Origin: Calliphora vicina
Taxonomy: Eukaryota; Arthropoda; Insecta; Diptera; Calliphoridae
DNA length: 64,000 nucleotides
NCBI RefSeq assembly: GCF_958450345.1
Contig: NC_088781.1
Span: 72,519,140 to 72,583,139, forward strand
Direction: 5' to 3'
This document shows positions 1-10,745 of this stretch, in pieces. Numbering within the stretch: the first letter of the stretch is position 1; each line of letters begins with the position of its first letter. Below the pieces are notes generated by a model. The model saw nothing but the letters and a program-made list of their open reading frames with translations. It made no database searches and was not told where the DNA came from. The position numbers and the translations under genes are program-made.

Positions 1-56
1 CCGCCAACCAAACTTATATTTCAAAAAAAAAAAAAAGTAAAGCGAAATCTAATGAA

Positions 57-1399
57 AACAAGTAAGAGTACTATATTCGGCCGTGCCGAATCTTAAATAC
101 CCTCCACCTAAATATGATGGTATAAAAACTGAAATAATATAACAATTGTTAGAAAGACTAGTTTACGCAGAAGATATTTTATTTCAAATGTACACAAAAT
201 TGTATCTAAAGCCTAGTACTCTGTTCATATTTGCGAAAAACTATGGTTTTTTCATGCGAAAAATTTTACATGCTGTTTGACAGCTAGCTGTTCGTCCGAA
301 AAAGTGCTGCGTATGTTATTTCGTGTGGAAAAATAAGGTTGCCAGATGTATTTCACATGTTTTCCACAATAAAAACAGAGTACTGCTTTTGCGAAATTAT
401 TTCGCATATATTTCATTCCAAATATTTTATATGTAGTTTGACAGCATTTCGCACGAAATTTTGAACAGAGTACCTAGCTTAAAGCCTAGTACTTCATATC
501 TGCGAAAAACTATGGTTTTTTCATGCGAAAAATTTTACATGCTGTTTGACAGCTAGCTGTTCGTGCGAAAGAAGTGCTGCGTATGTTATTTCGTGTGGAA
601 AAATAAGGTTGCCAGATGTATTTCACATGTTTTCCACAATAAAAACAGAGTACTGCTTTTGCGAAATTATTTCGTATATATTTCATTCCAAATATTTTAT
701 ATGTAGTTTGACAGCATTTCGCACGAAATTTTTGAACAGAGTACTAGCTTAATTCAGCAATTATAACTGAAATTCCTATTAGAACGTATGAAATTTAAAA
801 ACGTATATACTTATAATTAGTTAATACGTTTGGATCAACATTTTTCCCTTTTAACCTCAAGTGAAGAAACAGAGTATACAAATATATTTAGACAAATTTC
901 AAAATATTTGGTTATGGACTTATGTGGGAGCTATGACCTATATGATTCGATGTCATAAAATATTTTTACGTGATTTTTATGTATTTATATGCGTAGACCA
1001 GTTATGGACCAATATTCACAAAATTCAGTATTATGATTTTTGAATAGAAATTACTGATCTGTGTACTATTTTTGTTTAATATATGGATGCTATGACCTAT
1101 TATGGTCCTAAGTATTTAAGGGCTATTTTTGTAGAATTTCATATAAACAAACAAGAGTGGACCTTATATGGGAGCTATGCCGAATTATGGACCAATATTT
1201 AAAAAATTTTGTAGTACGATTCTTGGATACAAATTACTGATCGGTGTAAAATTTTGGTTCAGTATAGATTTTTTTGGATATTTGTGCAGGTTAATGTGTT
1301 TTCCTGAAGTGGTTCTTATATGGAGGTTATGACCAATTATGGGCAAATTTGGTACATCGATTTTTGTATATATTGAATAAATTTTTTTTGAATTTCAAC
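57..1399. repeat. Interspersed fly repeat, copy A, left part
   Basis: Non-coding repeat that starts AAACAAGTAAGAGTACTAT and carries a 17-bp hairpin, ATTCGGCCGTGCCGAAT (75-91). The interior repeats a diverged unit built around TATGGGAGCTATGACC. The same sequence is present in reverse orientation at 20895-21625, and a related hairpin lies at 44636-44655. It is interrupted by a tandem MITE pair (210-749) and by the LINE at 1410-8333; the other side continues at 8344. Short open frames in it come from the repeat unit and are not genes. Confidence 0.7.
210..749. mobile_element. Two MITEs in direct tandem, sharing TAA
   Basis: Two near-identical units, 210-479 and 483-749, are separated by TAA (480-482) and flanked by TAA (207-209 and 750-752). 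Each starts AGCCTAGTAC and ends GTAC(C)TAGCT; the outer ends are inverted, TACTCTGTTCA against TGAACAGAGTA. The second unit lacks CTCTG near its left end. The uninterrupted sequence in copy B of the host repeat (21470-21490) shows the empty site. A TWA target duplication fits PIF/Harbinger-type MITEs (inference). Confidence 0.75.
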
Positions 1400-1650
1400 C
1401 TGATAACTAGGTTTAGGTTTCCAGGCAGCAACGAAATGAAGAAGAAAGAAGAGCAGCTCACATGGGTCTAGGCAGTGGTCCCTTTGTGTTACCTGAAAGT
1501 AGAAGAAAACAGAAGAAAGGGGGACAGATATAAGTGAAAAAGAGAGAAGGAGAAGATTGAAGATGTTAAGATGGAGATGTCTGAGGAAAGAGAGAGGGAG
1601 GATATCCTAAAAAAGAAAAGTTACGTGCCAATGAGTCGGCGGTTATTGGG

Positions 1651-2490
1651 TCAATCTAAAGTGATCCCCGTGTCTGGTCTTTTTAACCAATTGCTACTGC
1701 CTATAAAGGCATTAATGCCCTCAAGCCTCATATTCGAGAGCTCAGAAAGACTATTTAGGGAACGATGTCCCAGAAACCTTAGGCGTAGATCTCCTAATGC
1801 CGGACAATGACAAAGAAGATGAAAAATAGTTTCATCCTCCTCCTCGTTTTGACAACTTCTGCAGAAGTCGTGGTATGGCAAACCAAGTCTCCTAGCGTGG
1901 TTACCAAAGGTGCAGTGTCCAGTTATGACAGCCACTACACCACTCAATTGTGAGCGTGTAAAGCCAAGTAGATGTACTGTTCGTCCCCGATTTAATCGGG
2001 GCCATATCGTTCTGGTTATAGTGCATATGGGTTCACATTCCCATCTTGCCTGAGCGAGCTCATAGTAGAAGTTACTAATTTGTAGCTTGCATTTGGATAA
2101 CGGAATCCCACATAGGAAATCTATGTCTCCGTCAGGTAACATGGCGCCTTTTTTCGCCAGATCATCGGCAACACAGTTGCCCATAGTATCCCCGTGTCCC
2201 TGTACCCACTTGAGTACGACTGTTGAATGTCTCGCCATCCTGTTTAAGGATGTCCGGACTAAATTAGATGTTGTTAAGGATTTTATAGCGGCCTGACTGT
2301 CAGTATATATACAAATATCCCTGTCTGATATCTTGTTATAACTAAGCCAGTTAGCCGCCCTTTTGATGGCTGATATTTCAGCCTGAATAATGCTACATTC
2401 ATTCGGAAGTCTAAAAGATAACATAATATCGAGTTCCCGAATGTAGATACCTACGCCAACTCGATCTCCCTTCACAGAACCGCACAATGG
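1651..2490 (-). pseudogene. LINE ORF2, RNase H domain and C-terminus
   Basis: An open frame of about 278 residues encodes a retroelement RNase H type I domain. It shows GDRVGVGIYI, then a helix with QAEISAIKRA (catalytic Glu), YTDSQAAIKSL (catalytic Asp), WVQGHGDTMGNCVAD (His/Asp active-site motif) and a C-terminal CxxC-type segment (CRSCQNEEEDETIFHLLCHC). The first catalytic motif, normally TDGS, reads LCGS and lies at the junction with foreign DNA, so the domain is cut at its start. In the intact element it would remove RNA from the cDNA hybrid. It has no usable start of its own and is the tail of the broken ORF2. Confidence 0.85.
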
Positions 2491-4065
2491 TTGAAGAGTG
2501 GCCGAAATTCATTTTTTTCATGTTCGCCGATTTGGATAATTTTTTTGGTAATTTGTTGTCAGATATCAGAATATTATGATTCCGTAATATTAGGCTGATA
2601 TATTTATTATTTGTTTGGACAGACACGATCGAAGTTCATATATGTTCGCTTGTTTAAAATGGCATGCAAATTTACTGTATATTCAATCATTTGGTACAAT
2701 CACAGTAAACTTATAATTTTACTTTGTTGTATATTTTCGTAAATGACAATTTCCATAGATGAGATTTGCATTAAAAAAAGTTTGAAAAAGTGCCATATAA
2801 AAAATTTCGTAGAACAAAATATAAACAACATCAAAATTTCAATGTTCATCAACTTCAGTGGACTGCATCTTTTTAGCGCTGTGGAGCGCTGTTTAACGAA
2901 AGATGTCAAATTACAGCTTGAAGTCTCAGCTAAAAGTTAAAAAAAAATTCAGCTGCTCCTACCTGCTCCTTTCCAAAAAAACAGTAAAAACTATAAAGTG
3001 ATATAGTGATAAAGTAACAAAACATGCATTTTCGTTCATGCATGTTGTTGTTGCCATAATTCTTTAGTTGTAGGAAGGAGAAATGTATCTCCTTTCCTTT
3101 CCTTTTTTATACTTAAATTATTAAGTAAACCCTAGCCAGTCGATAAGCTTCAAAATAAATCAATAAAATAATACACGATTAACGGTATTTTAAGAAGTAA
3201 ATGAGAGTTGAGTGATAACATGAGTTATTACGAAAGTAAAAGAATGAGACAAAGATAAATAAAAGATCATTGAGCATCAATTGTATATATGTAAACAATA
3301 ATAATAAAACAATGAGAGTAATGAGTGACAAATAATATAATTATTGAGAAACAATATGCAAATGAGTTAACTATTTAAAAAGAGATCGAATTTACAGTCA
3401 AACATAATTGAATAAATGCACTGATAATAAAATAAATTGAACAATAAATTGTAATGCAGCGATAGACACTAACAAATTTCATATATATTGCATGGATACT
3501 GCCAAGTTGTTTGTTGATCTCTATGGCTGGTACTACATGCCTGTAACTGTGCATAAGATTCTGGTGCATGGTAGCAAAATTATCTAAATGTATCTAAAAT
3601 CCCTTATTCAATGATTTCATTTGAATTTTTTACATTTTAATTGATTATTTGTATCAGGTATGCTATCCGAGGAAGCTCAGGAAGCGAGGAATAAAGACTA
3701 TAGAGCCTATAGATTACACCATTCGCGAAGAATTGGACGTGTAGCCACTAATGAAGATGTAATGCATAATCTTTTATTGTCTTCAGACCCATTCATAAAT
3801 AGATTTCGCTCAAAGCTGAAAATCAAAAAATTGGAGTACGATAGTGATGTTAAAAAATTATTAAAAGACTATGCTTAAATTACTTATGCATGTTTTTTCC
3901 ATGGGAGGTGGGCGTAAAAGTGGGCGGATCAGGTATATATTTTCAGGAGCCCATTCTACAATTATAATATTTATTTTTTGAGAAAATTGAGTTGATGCAT
4001 TAAAAATCAAGGGAGTTATGAAACTTTTTCAATACAAGTTGTATGGGAAGTGGGCGTAAAAGTGG
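2491..4065. other. Foreign insert replacing the LINE RT thumb/linker region
   Basis: LINE homology stops at about 2490 on one side and at about 4066 on the other (RT reads ...TQWGIRP and then unrelated sequence). No clear duplication flanks the insert, and the LINE has also lost several hundred bases here, so a deletion accompanied it. The right half repeats GTGGGCGTAAAAGTGGG (about 3909 and 4049). Except for the exon at 3658-3878, nothing coding is recognised in it. Confidence 0.6.
3658..3878 (+). pseudogene. Last exon of a recurrent insect protein family (LSEEAQEARN type)
   Basis: The exon encodes 72 residues, beginning MLSEEAQEARNKDYRAYR and continuing with TNEDVMHNLLLSSDPFI. It is preceded by a good 3' splice site: a T-rich tract, then TTTGTATCAG ending at 3657; the first two bases complete a split Gly codon. 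I recognise this segment as a type that recurs in unannotated insect proteins, probably from mobile elements (inference). A second, degenerate copy of the same segment lies at 10141-10270, inside a defined DNA transposon. No upstream exons are recognised here, so it is called a fragment. The function is unknown. Confidence 0.55.
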
Positions 4066-5395
4066 GAACTGGGGTCTAATACCCCACTGCGTACCTATCG
4101 CCTTCTTACAGACATACATAGCCGTCAAGACTTTTGACGTCCTTGAAAGGGTATTGGGTTTCCAGGATAGTTTACTATCCAGAATAACTAAGTATTTTGC
4201 ATTGTCCGATAGTGTTAGTTCAACACCATTTAATCGGGGAAGCGAGAAATGAGGAATATTGTACCTCCTTGTGAACAGTACAAGTTCAGTTTTGCTTGGG
4301 TTTACACTCAGTCCACTGTCCGTACTCCACCGACTTAGTATACTGAGTGCGTTTTCCAGGCGTTGTGATATCGTGTTCAAGTGGATCCCAGAGACTGCCA
4401 CCGCGACGTCATCCGCGTAGGCGACAGTTTTATAACCTAAGAGATCCAATTTCCTGAGCAGACAATTTATGACCAGATTCCACAGAAGTGGTGATAAGAC
4501 GCCTCCCTGAGATGTACCCCTAGTGGCCATTCTCGTGATCATTGACGTTCCCTTTTCGGAGCTAATGATCCTGTATCGCAGAAGGTTCGTGATGAACCTT
4601 ACAGTTGATTGGTCTAGACCTAGATCTTGTAGAGTTGAAACAATAGTTGCAGATTCTACGTTATTGAAGGCTCCTTCTATATCCAGAAAGGCCACTAAAG
4701 AGAAATTACCAAATTCAAGGGATTTCTCAATATATCCCACTAAGGAGTGAAGTGCTGTCTCAACAGATTTGCCTTTCATGTAGGCGTGTTGAGAAGGAGA
4801 TAATGATCCTTGTTTCAAAGACACGCGTATGTGGATGTCGATGACTCTTTCAAGGGTTTTCAGCAAGAATGATGATAGACTTATCGGTCTGAAATCTTTT
4901 GCTTTGGTGTGTGACACTTTCTCTCCTTTCGGAATGAATGTCACAGTGCATTCGGTCCACCGTTTTGGTATGTACGACCATACAAGACAGGCATAAAAAA
5001 TAGCCAAGGAGTGACTAGATCTATATTATTCTGTAGATCAGCGGGTATTATGCCATCTGGGCCCGGAGACTTGTAAGAGTCAAAACTCCGTATGTCCCAT
5101 TTTATCAAATGTTCGTCAATTATAATTGACGGAGTTGTCCGATTGTTCGGTTGGGATGCACTAGCCATGCCTGGAGGCAAGTTCCCCGGAAAATTAGTGT
5201 CCATGAGTACCTCTAGTGTCTCACGTCCATCAGTAGTCCACCTACCATCCTGTTTCTGAATATAACCTTGAACAGTTGGTGTTTTCGACAAGATCTTGCG
5301 TTTGTCTCAGAGGAACTTTCGACGCCGCTGCAGAAATTCCTCTCACATATACGGGTACTGTGTAAATTCAACACCCTTGTGAGAGAATTATACAC
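4066..5395 (-). pseudogene. LINE ORF2, reverse transcriptase domain
   Basis: The fragment covers most of the LINE reverse transcriptase. In protein order: linker SGVESSSET (about 5330), GYIQKQDGRWT (about 5265), SPGPDGI (about 5060), TFIPKGEK (about 4935), RPISLSSFLLK, AFLDIEGAFNNV (4690, catalytic Asp), TSQGGVLSPLLWNLV (4500) and AYADDVAVAV (4420, catalytic YADD). A frameshift near 5295 splits the linker, another near 4985 separates the fingers from the palm, and the frame leaves LINE homology at 4066. The enzyme would copy element RNA at the nicked target. This copy cannot encode it. Confidence 0.88.
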
Positions 5396-5766
5396 ATCAA
5401 AAGTCTCGAAATTTTAACTATAAAATGTCGAATAAATATAGTTTGATACACGTAAATTCACTAACATACATCATTTTATAATTTTTTTCAGCACATTTAG
5501 CACTTTTTCTTTTCCGAAGCACGTCCATTTCGCACAAACTAAAAAATATTTTTTTTATTAATTTTGTTTGTGGTCGGTTTTAAAATATATAACAGAGTTT
5601 CAATTTTTGGTATTGAAAATAGAACAAAATTTAAAAAAATTAAAATTTAAAAATTTTTTAGAACGTGTGTGGCAAAAGTCACCAACACATATACATTTAT
5701 GTTACTAACACATATTTAGACTTAGGTACTTTTTCACTAACACATGTATAGAGTTAAGTACTGCTG
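5396..5766. other. Unrecognised AT-rich stretch inside the LINE
   Basis: About 370 bp replace the LINE segment that should join endonuclease to reverse transcriptase. The right part repeats CACTAACACAT(A/G) three times (5690-5755). No coding capacity or inverted ends were found. Confidence 0.5.
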
Positions 5767-6530
5767 TCAAAGAGTTGGACTACTTGTTATACTTTGGTCC
5801 CTAGTGTCACCTATAAGAGGGGGTGAGGGAAGTAAACCATCAAAGATCCGCCTGTGATCATCCCATTTGGTTTTCCTCCTATTTAGAAAAGGCTTTTCCT
5901 TTTCCTTTTCAACTTTCAATTCTATTAAGAATGTCAGATACCTATGATCAGACAGAGAGCAATCATCTGAAACCTTCCAATTCCTTATGAGTTGCGAGTG
6001 GCTTGCACTGACAAGCGTAATGCCCAGAACTTCTTGCCTATTTGCTACTACGAAAGTAGGTTCTGAACCTCTATTGACAACTACCAGATTAAAGTCTAAT
6101 ATGAAGTCTAGAATGTACTCACCTCGTTCGTTTATATCTGAGCTACCCCCGATTTTGTAGTGAGCATTTGCGTCAGCTCCGATAATTACCGGAGTTCTGG
6201 CCTGGTTTGCGGCACGCATCATATTAGATACCAGGTTGTTTGGTGGTGGTTCAACCTGGTCGTGCGCCATATAACTTGAGAGCAGCCACACCTTACCTGC
6301 ACCTGTCTCCCAAGCAGCAGCTACTGTATCTTCATCGCTATAGTCAGGAAGAATGAAGATATTAAGATGGTTCTTAGCCAAAATACAAGATCTTATTTTA
6401 CCTGTACGTCTTATGTACAAAAGTTTGTACTCTTTGGCGTTGAGTCCTCCCCATATCTAGCAATGTGGAGGAGCAGGACAGCCGAAGCTGCCTTAGAGTG
6501 GTGAAGGTTCACTTGGATCACTTTCACCAT
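5767..6530 (-). pseudogene. LINE ORF2, apurinic-type endonuclease domain
   Basis: ORF2 most likely starts at ATG 6528-6530 (MVKVIQVNLHHSKAAS), overlapping the end of ORF1. It then shifts frame, because the segment that should hold the QEPW glutamate motif is missing at about 6445. The rest is a clear endonuclease/exonuclease/phosphatase domain: LLSSYMAHD, IIGADANAH (catalytic Asp/Asn), GSSDINERGE, ADANAHYKIGGS where relatives have Trp before GS, and CSLSDHRYL (catalytic Asp-His). It would nick the genomic target to prime reverse transcription. The loss of the Glu motif means it is inactive. Confidence 0.85.
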
Positions 6531-7674
6531 GGTCTGGATCATATATGACCGTAACGTCGACGTCTTCTGGGTCTGATTCCAGAAGAACATCTTCATCCTC
6601 CACATCGCCCAGAGTACAGAATAGGTCCCCAACCATACTGGAGTGTGATTGGGTCTCCATTTTGTCCTCAGAGCTAGCGGGGTCATCCAGTTTAACTTTG
6701 CAGTCCATATCCTGCGGAGCATCCAGTTTAACACCTTGTTAAGGACTACGACCACCTTTCTGTGCGCACCTTCAGGAGCGGAAACCTTAACCACCTTCCA
6801 CCTTCGGTCTGCGAGGTATCTCGTTTACCGGGATCACGTCCAGTTTCGCGCCAGGCCACAATTCCACTAGGGACGCAATTGCTAATTTTAGCAGTATACC
6901 TAAGCGGTCATTGATACACGCTAGCAGTTTTACATGGCCTTGATACCAGCCAACATCTTCGTTTTGCGAGGATGGACCGGGATTCTCCTTGAGAATCTTC
7001 CAGTATACCCCCAGCATACCCTGACGGATTTTCAGCCATTTCTCCTGGGAGATAGCTCGGTCCTCAACACTCCTGTCGATAATCGCCCTTACAAGTAGAT
7101 TGCGAGCAACTTCACTGTAAGGTCTTCTTATCACACGAGCCTCTTGCTTCGGACGTTTAGTCCTCGGCTGTGGATTTTGCTGCTGGAACAGCTCCTCCTC
7201 TGAGCGTTGCCGTTTGGGCCCAGCAGATCCGCCTTGGTTCGCTGCATCTGCGCTTGGAGGAGGGTTTGAACTGTCCAGCTCAGCCAGTTGGGCCTTAGCC
7301 CAACTTAATTTCGACAATTCGTCGATGTTAAGCGCATCGGCCGACTTGGATCCAAGCCGATCGATAATGCGCATGGCGGCACGCCTTTGCACCAAAGCCC
7401 TCCTAGATGGTTCTTTGCGAATGGGGGCGTTCGGTTCTGCCGTAGTGGCGGGTGGGGCTACGGTGGTTGGACCCGACTTCTGGTTCGACGATCCAACCTG
7501 TAGCATTTTCGCAGAGACAACTGTCTTATCGACAGTGTCCAATGAAGGGGCTGTTGCTGGTGTATTACCAGCGAGGGCTAATGCAGCTTTAGAGGTGCTC
7601 GGCTTAAAATCCAAGGCTACCTCGCTGCTATTAGTCGAACTGTCACCGGAAGGTTGGACAGTTGACCTTTGCAA
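6493..7674 (-). pseudogene. LINE ORF1 (gag-like) with frameshifts
   Basis: ORF1 starts at 7674 and runs 295 residues to a stop at 6787. The product has a Ser/Ala/Thr-rich N-terminus, an arginine-rich middle (RRALVQRRAAMRI), a basic stretch TKRPKQEARVIRRP and a conserved-looking C-terminal segment (EVARNLLVRAIIDRS...LLKLAIASLVELWPGAKL). Homologous reading seems to continue in a second frame (VKVSAPEGAHRKVVVVL) and then a third, giving an acidic tail (MVGDLFCTLGDVEDED) that stops at 6493. That implies two frameshifts and an ORF1 ending inside the start of ORF2. No CCHC knuckle is seen. The role by family is RNA binding. Confidence 0.7.
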
Positions 7675-8333
7675 TCAGCCAGCATAGGTTTCCCCAGCTG
7701 ACCTTTTGCTGTTGTTTGTTTTTGTTGTTGTGTTTTGGTAAATTCCTTCATTTTGTTCCCACGAGTGAGCGCGTAAGGGGATGGACACTCCATGCAGGGA
7801 CGGCGTACATGGATTACGCAAAAACTGTATTACAACCGACCCGTGCCCTGGCGTCGGAGGGGAGCTGTTAGCGACTAGTTTTCTTTAACCACTTACTAGC
7901 CATTCAGGTCTTCGGCACTGCTACCATCACATTGATCTTACAAGTGGGGGGAAAGAAAGAGTAGAGAGAGAAAGAACAGTTTTGGTCCGCGGGTTGTAAC
8001 TCTAAGAAGAGAGATAGAATGTGTTAACACTAGGCAACCATTTGTCAAAAAATGTATCACCAATAATAACATTATCCTAACACCAATTACATCCATTTGT
8101 TATAAAATGCATCACAGTATTATGATATTCGGCTAACGCAGTTCCGTTTACTAACCTAGCTATGTGAAGAAGTTTAGACCATTTGTTAAAAATGTATCTT
8201 AAGATATTGACATCGCTTGAGCAATTGTCAAGGCTAATGATCTGTTGTCAAAACAGTATCACTAGACTAGGCAGTTGCTCTCCCTATCCGCCACCTGGGA
8301 CGCGTCCGATGGGAGACTGAGAACTCCACGGAA
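7675..8333 (-). other. LINE 5' leader with short repeats
   Basis: The leader is non-coding. A diverged motif of the type CATTTGTYAAAAAATGTATC occurs about every 60-80 bp (8040, 8094, 8178, 8230), suggesting promoter monomers (inference). A purine-rich tract lies at 7947-7978. The 5' terminus abuts the target duplication. Confidence 0.5.
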
Positions 8334-8343
8334 CTGATAACTA

Positions 8344-9040
8344 TATTTGTAAGAAATTTATGAGGATTTTAGTGATTTTCGGGAGTGGACCTTATATGGG
8401 AGCTATGGTTAAATATGGACCGATATTCACAAAATCCAGAAGTATGATTACTGGATACAAATCTGTGTGTAATTTCATTTTGATATCGATATGTTTTTAA
8501 TATTTTTTAAGGTTAATATCTTTTTCGGAAATGGGCCTTATAGGTCTTCATAGAATTAGGTACAACGATTTTGGTATATATGGGGATTATTTATGTCGAA
8601 TTTCAACTTGATAGCGACATTTATAAGACATTTATGCTTATTTAAGTGATTTTCGGAAGTGTACATTATATGGGGGCTATGATCAAATATGGGCCGATCC
8701 ACGAAAAATTTTGCAATATAATTTTTTTACCACGAAAATTATTTTTGCTGAATTTTCTATGGATAGTGCTATTCTGTAGGCATTTATAGACCACAGAACC
8801 ATATTTCGGGAAGAAATTTGTATGGGGGCTAGGAGAAATCATGGACCGATTCTTATAATTTTCACCAGAGTTACTCCCTTTATCATAAAAGTGACGAGTG
8901 CAAAATTGTATGATATACACCAATAACCAAAAATATGTGAAAATTATCAATTTTTTGTTGAGGTTGTCCCACATTTTTATTTTATTCTTATGTAAAGACA
9001 ACTTTATTTCCCTTAAAATATACTTTATTTCTGACTATGA
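8344..9040. repeat. Interspersed fly repeat, copy A, right part
   Basis: This continues the repeat interrupted by the LINE, with diverged iterations of GTGGACCTTATATGGGAGC at about 8393, 8658 and 8818. The right end is not sharply defined. Confidence 0.6.
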
Positions 9041-9694
9041 TTATGGGCCTATAAAATTAGCTTTTTAAGCAAATTATAAAATATTTTCATGTCAATTTGT
9101 CTCAACAGTATTCCTACTTTTTATAAATACCCAAAAACGCTACTTTAAATAAAAATATTTTTATTTATTAAAAATTAATTACAAAACAATATTTAATATT
9201 TAATAAAATACGATAGAAAAAATGAGATTCGGCTAGCAATTGAGCCGCCAACAAGCCGAGTGATTCGGCGGCGGTATGGCTTGTTGAAAAAATTGCCGAT
9301 ACGGCTTGCTTCTCTGGCGGAGGGGCGTGGTAAAATCAAATTTTTACACTATACCGCTAATGACACTATACCTAATAATTTCAAGGTCAGTAATTGTGGC
9401 CAAACATTTGCAAATAAAAAAAAAAGTTAAAAAAAACCCAAAAAAAAATTACCAAAAAATTATTTTTATTTTTTCATTCGAGAAATAAATGCTTTTTTCC
9501 ATTCCCAACGATCAAACAATGCTAATTTTAATTTCGTTGCTTAACATCATTCTAAAAATTTTAATTCACAGTGGTGTACTCTGAAACGAATGATTTGGTG
9601 TAACATGTCCGGTAGATACCAAATTTTCATATCGTTCGATAAAACAAGTAGGCCGCTGTTAACATTGTACTATAAAAGTGCTTTTATATTATCA
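9041..9694. other. Spacer without recognised content
   Basis: AT-rich, with one GC-richer patch at 9230-9320 that repeats GCCG/CGGC words. No convincing gene or element ends were found. Confidence 0.4.
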
Positions 9695-9700
9695 ACCGAT

Positions 9701-10378
9701 GCACAGTGGGGGATCTGAAAAAAAAGTGGAAATAAATCTGTAACTTCTAAACGAAATCCCATGGCTATAGAGGAGGTGTCGATAAGTTTAAGTTTTGAAT
9801 TTGGGCTTAAACAACCAAGGGGGGGCCGAGCCACAATGCCCCAAAGTGGGGCACCTCGGGTATATCAAAAATTAAAAATGATGCCAAATTTTTGTTTGCG
9901 ATCCGATTTGAAAGATTTTTATATATATAGAATGTACTAGACGAGATCTACAAAAAAAATTGCTTTAGCCATATATTATCTCTTATAGTTTACGAGTTCT
10001 TCGCATTTGAAAAGTAAAATTTTATTTTTTTTGCCTACCTTGGTCTGCCATTTTGCTAATAACGGATCCAATTCTTTCCCAATCATATGTACATAAAGTA
10101 TTATGTCGTGAAAAAATCATAATTGAAAATAATATTTTGCCCTTAGGAGAACTTACAGAAGAACCCCAAGAATCGAGAAATAGGGACTTCAAGTATGTTC
10201 AGCAGTTCAGCTCCAGAAAGTGTTCTCGACAATCTCAAAATGAAGACATTTTGAATAATCTAATTTTATCATTTTATCGACACCTCCTCTATAGCCATGG
10301 GAAATTTTATTAAAATCGGGCTATTCGTTTAGAAGTTACAGATTTATTTCCACTTTTTTTTCAGATGCCCCATTGTGC
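9701..10378. mobile_element. 678-bp DNA transposon with about 85-bp inverted ends
   Basis: The ends are inverted copies: GCACAGTGGGG... (9701) against ...CCCCATTGTGC (10378). Identity runs through GTGGAAATAAATCTGTAACT to CCATGGCTATAGAGGAGGTG on both sides. It is flanked by a 6-bp duplication, ACCGAT (9695-9700 and 10379-10384). The right flank is a LINE ORF2 fragment. The interior holds part of the LSEEAQE-type protein. The superfamily is not assigned; a 6-bp duplication is uncommon. Confidence 0.85.
10053..10313 (+). pseudogene. Degenerate LSEEAQEARN-type protein segment inside the transposon
   Basis: The frame reads HKVLCREKIIIENNILPLG, then ELTEEPQESRNRDFKYVQQF and QNEDILNNLILS, before running into the right inverted repeat. 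Residue by residue it matches the exon at 3658-3878 (L-EE-QE-RN-D, then NED, then NL-LS), but with no intron before the E and with many substitutions. It is interpreted as the surviving coding piece of an internally deleted transposon. It is probably non-functional, and its biochemical role is unknown. Confidence 0.55.
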
Positions 10379-10384
10379 ACCGAT

Positions 10385-10626
10385 AGCAGACGCAGAGAAA
10401 ATTCTACAGCGTGGAACAAGAGTCGTTCTGGCACAACTTAGATCAGGATGGAGCAACAGGCTTAATGCCTAACTTATGCCCAGCATCCTCATGACACCCT
10501 CCACATATGTAACTGTTCAGCCAATCCTACTTCACTCAGTCCAATGGATTTATCTCATCCTGTTGAAGTAGCTCAATTTCATGGACTTGAACAACATGCA
10601 GAACCACCAGAACATCCAGGTTGATT
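10385..10626 (+). pseudogene. LINE ORF2 C-terminal fragment (Jockey/RTE-like tail)
   Basis: In three frames it reads IADAEKILQRGTRVVLAQLR SGWSNRLNA, then a CPxC/PHD/HLF-like zinc segment with stops, then HPVEVAQFHGLEQHAEPPEH and a stop at about 10624. This is the familiar end of a LINE ORF2 after the RNase H/linker region. At least two frameshifts and several stops are present. It was the target of the 9701-10378 transposon. Confidence 0.7.
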
Positions 10627-10670
10627 AATGTAAAATTGTTCATGCTGCTACAACAACAAAATAATGTATA

Positions 10671-10745
10671 GTTGTTGTTGCTGGGTTGACAGCCCTTGAC
10701 CGAAGATCTTCGGGTCATTCCGGTACGTAGAACCGGCTGTCGTGT
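10671..10745. repeat. Short interspersed repeat, copy 1
   Basis: TTGTTGTTG is followed by a GC-richer block with GTTGACAGCCCTTG, CGGGTCATTCCGG and CGTAGAACCGGCTGTCGTG. The same block, more complete, is at 23403-23495. It is SINE-like in size, but no tRNA promoter boxes were recognised. Confidence 0.6.

Larger units (their letters stand above)
1410..8333 (-). mobile_element. LINE (LOA/I-type non-LTR retrotransposon), full span, degenerate
   Basis: The element reads on the minus strand: 5' leader, ORF1, endonuclease, reverse transcriptase, RNase H. It is flanked by a 10-bp duplication, CTGATAACTA (1400-1409 and 8334-8343), and the interspersed repeat continues on both sides, so both ends are fixed. 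It is broken by frameshifts, by loss of the endonuclease-RT linker (5396-5766 is foreign) and by replacement of the RT-to-RNase-H stretch with about 1.6 kb of other DNA (about 2490-4065). No poly(A) tail is seen at the 3' end. The LOA/I assignment rests on ORF2 having an RNase H domain and on the wording of the endonuclease and RT motifs. Confidence 0.85.

Noticed and set aside
546..752. 68-residue frame in the MITE pair, and similar frames at 861-1043 and 20890-21129
   Set aside because: They come from repeat sequence (for example YMGAMTYYGPIF from the TATGGGAGC unit) and are open in one copy only.
1571..1810. 79-residue plus-strand frame and other frames antisense to LINE, gag or pol genes
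   Set aside because: Shadows of the coding strand; the minus-strand frames carry the recognisable domains.
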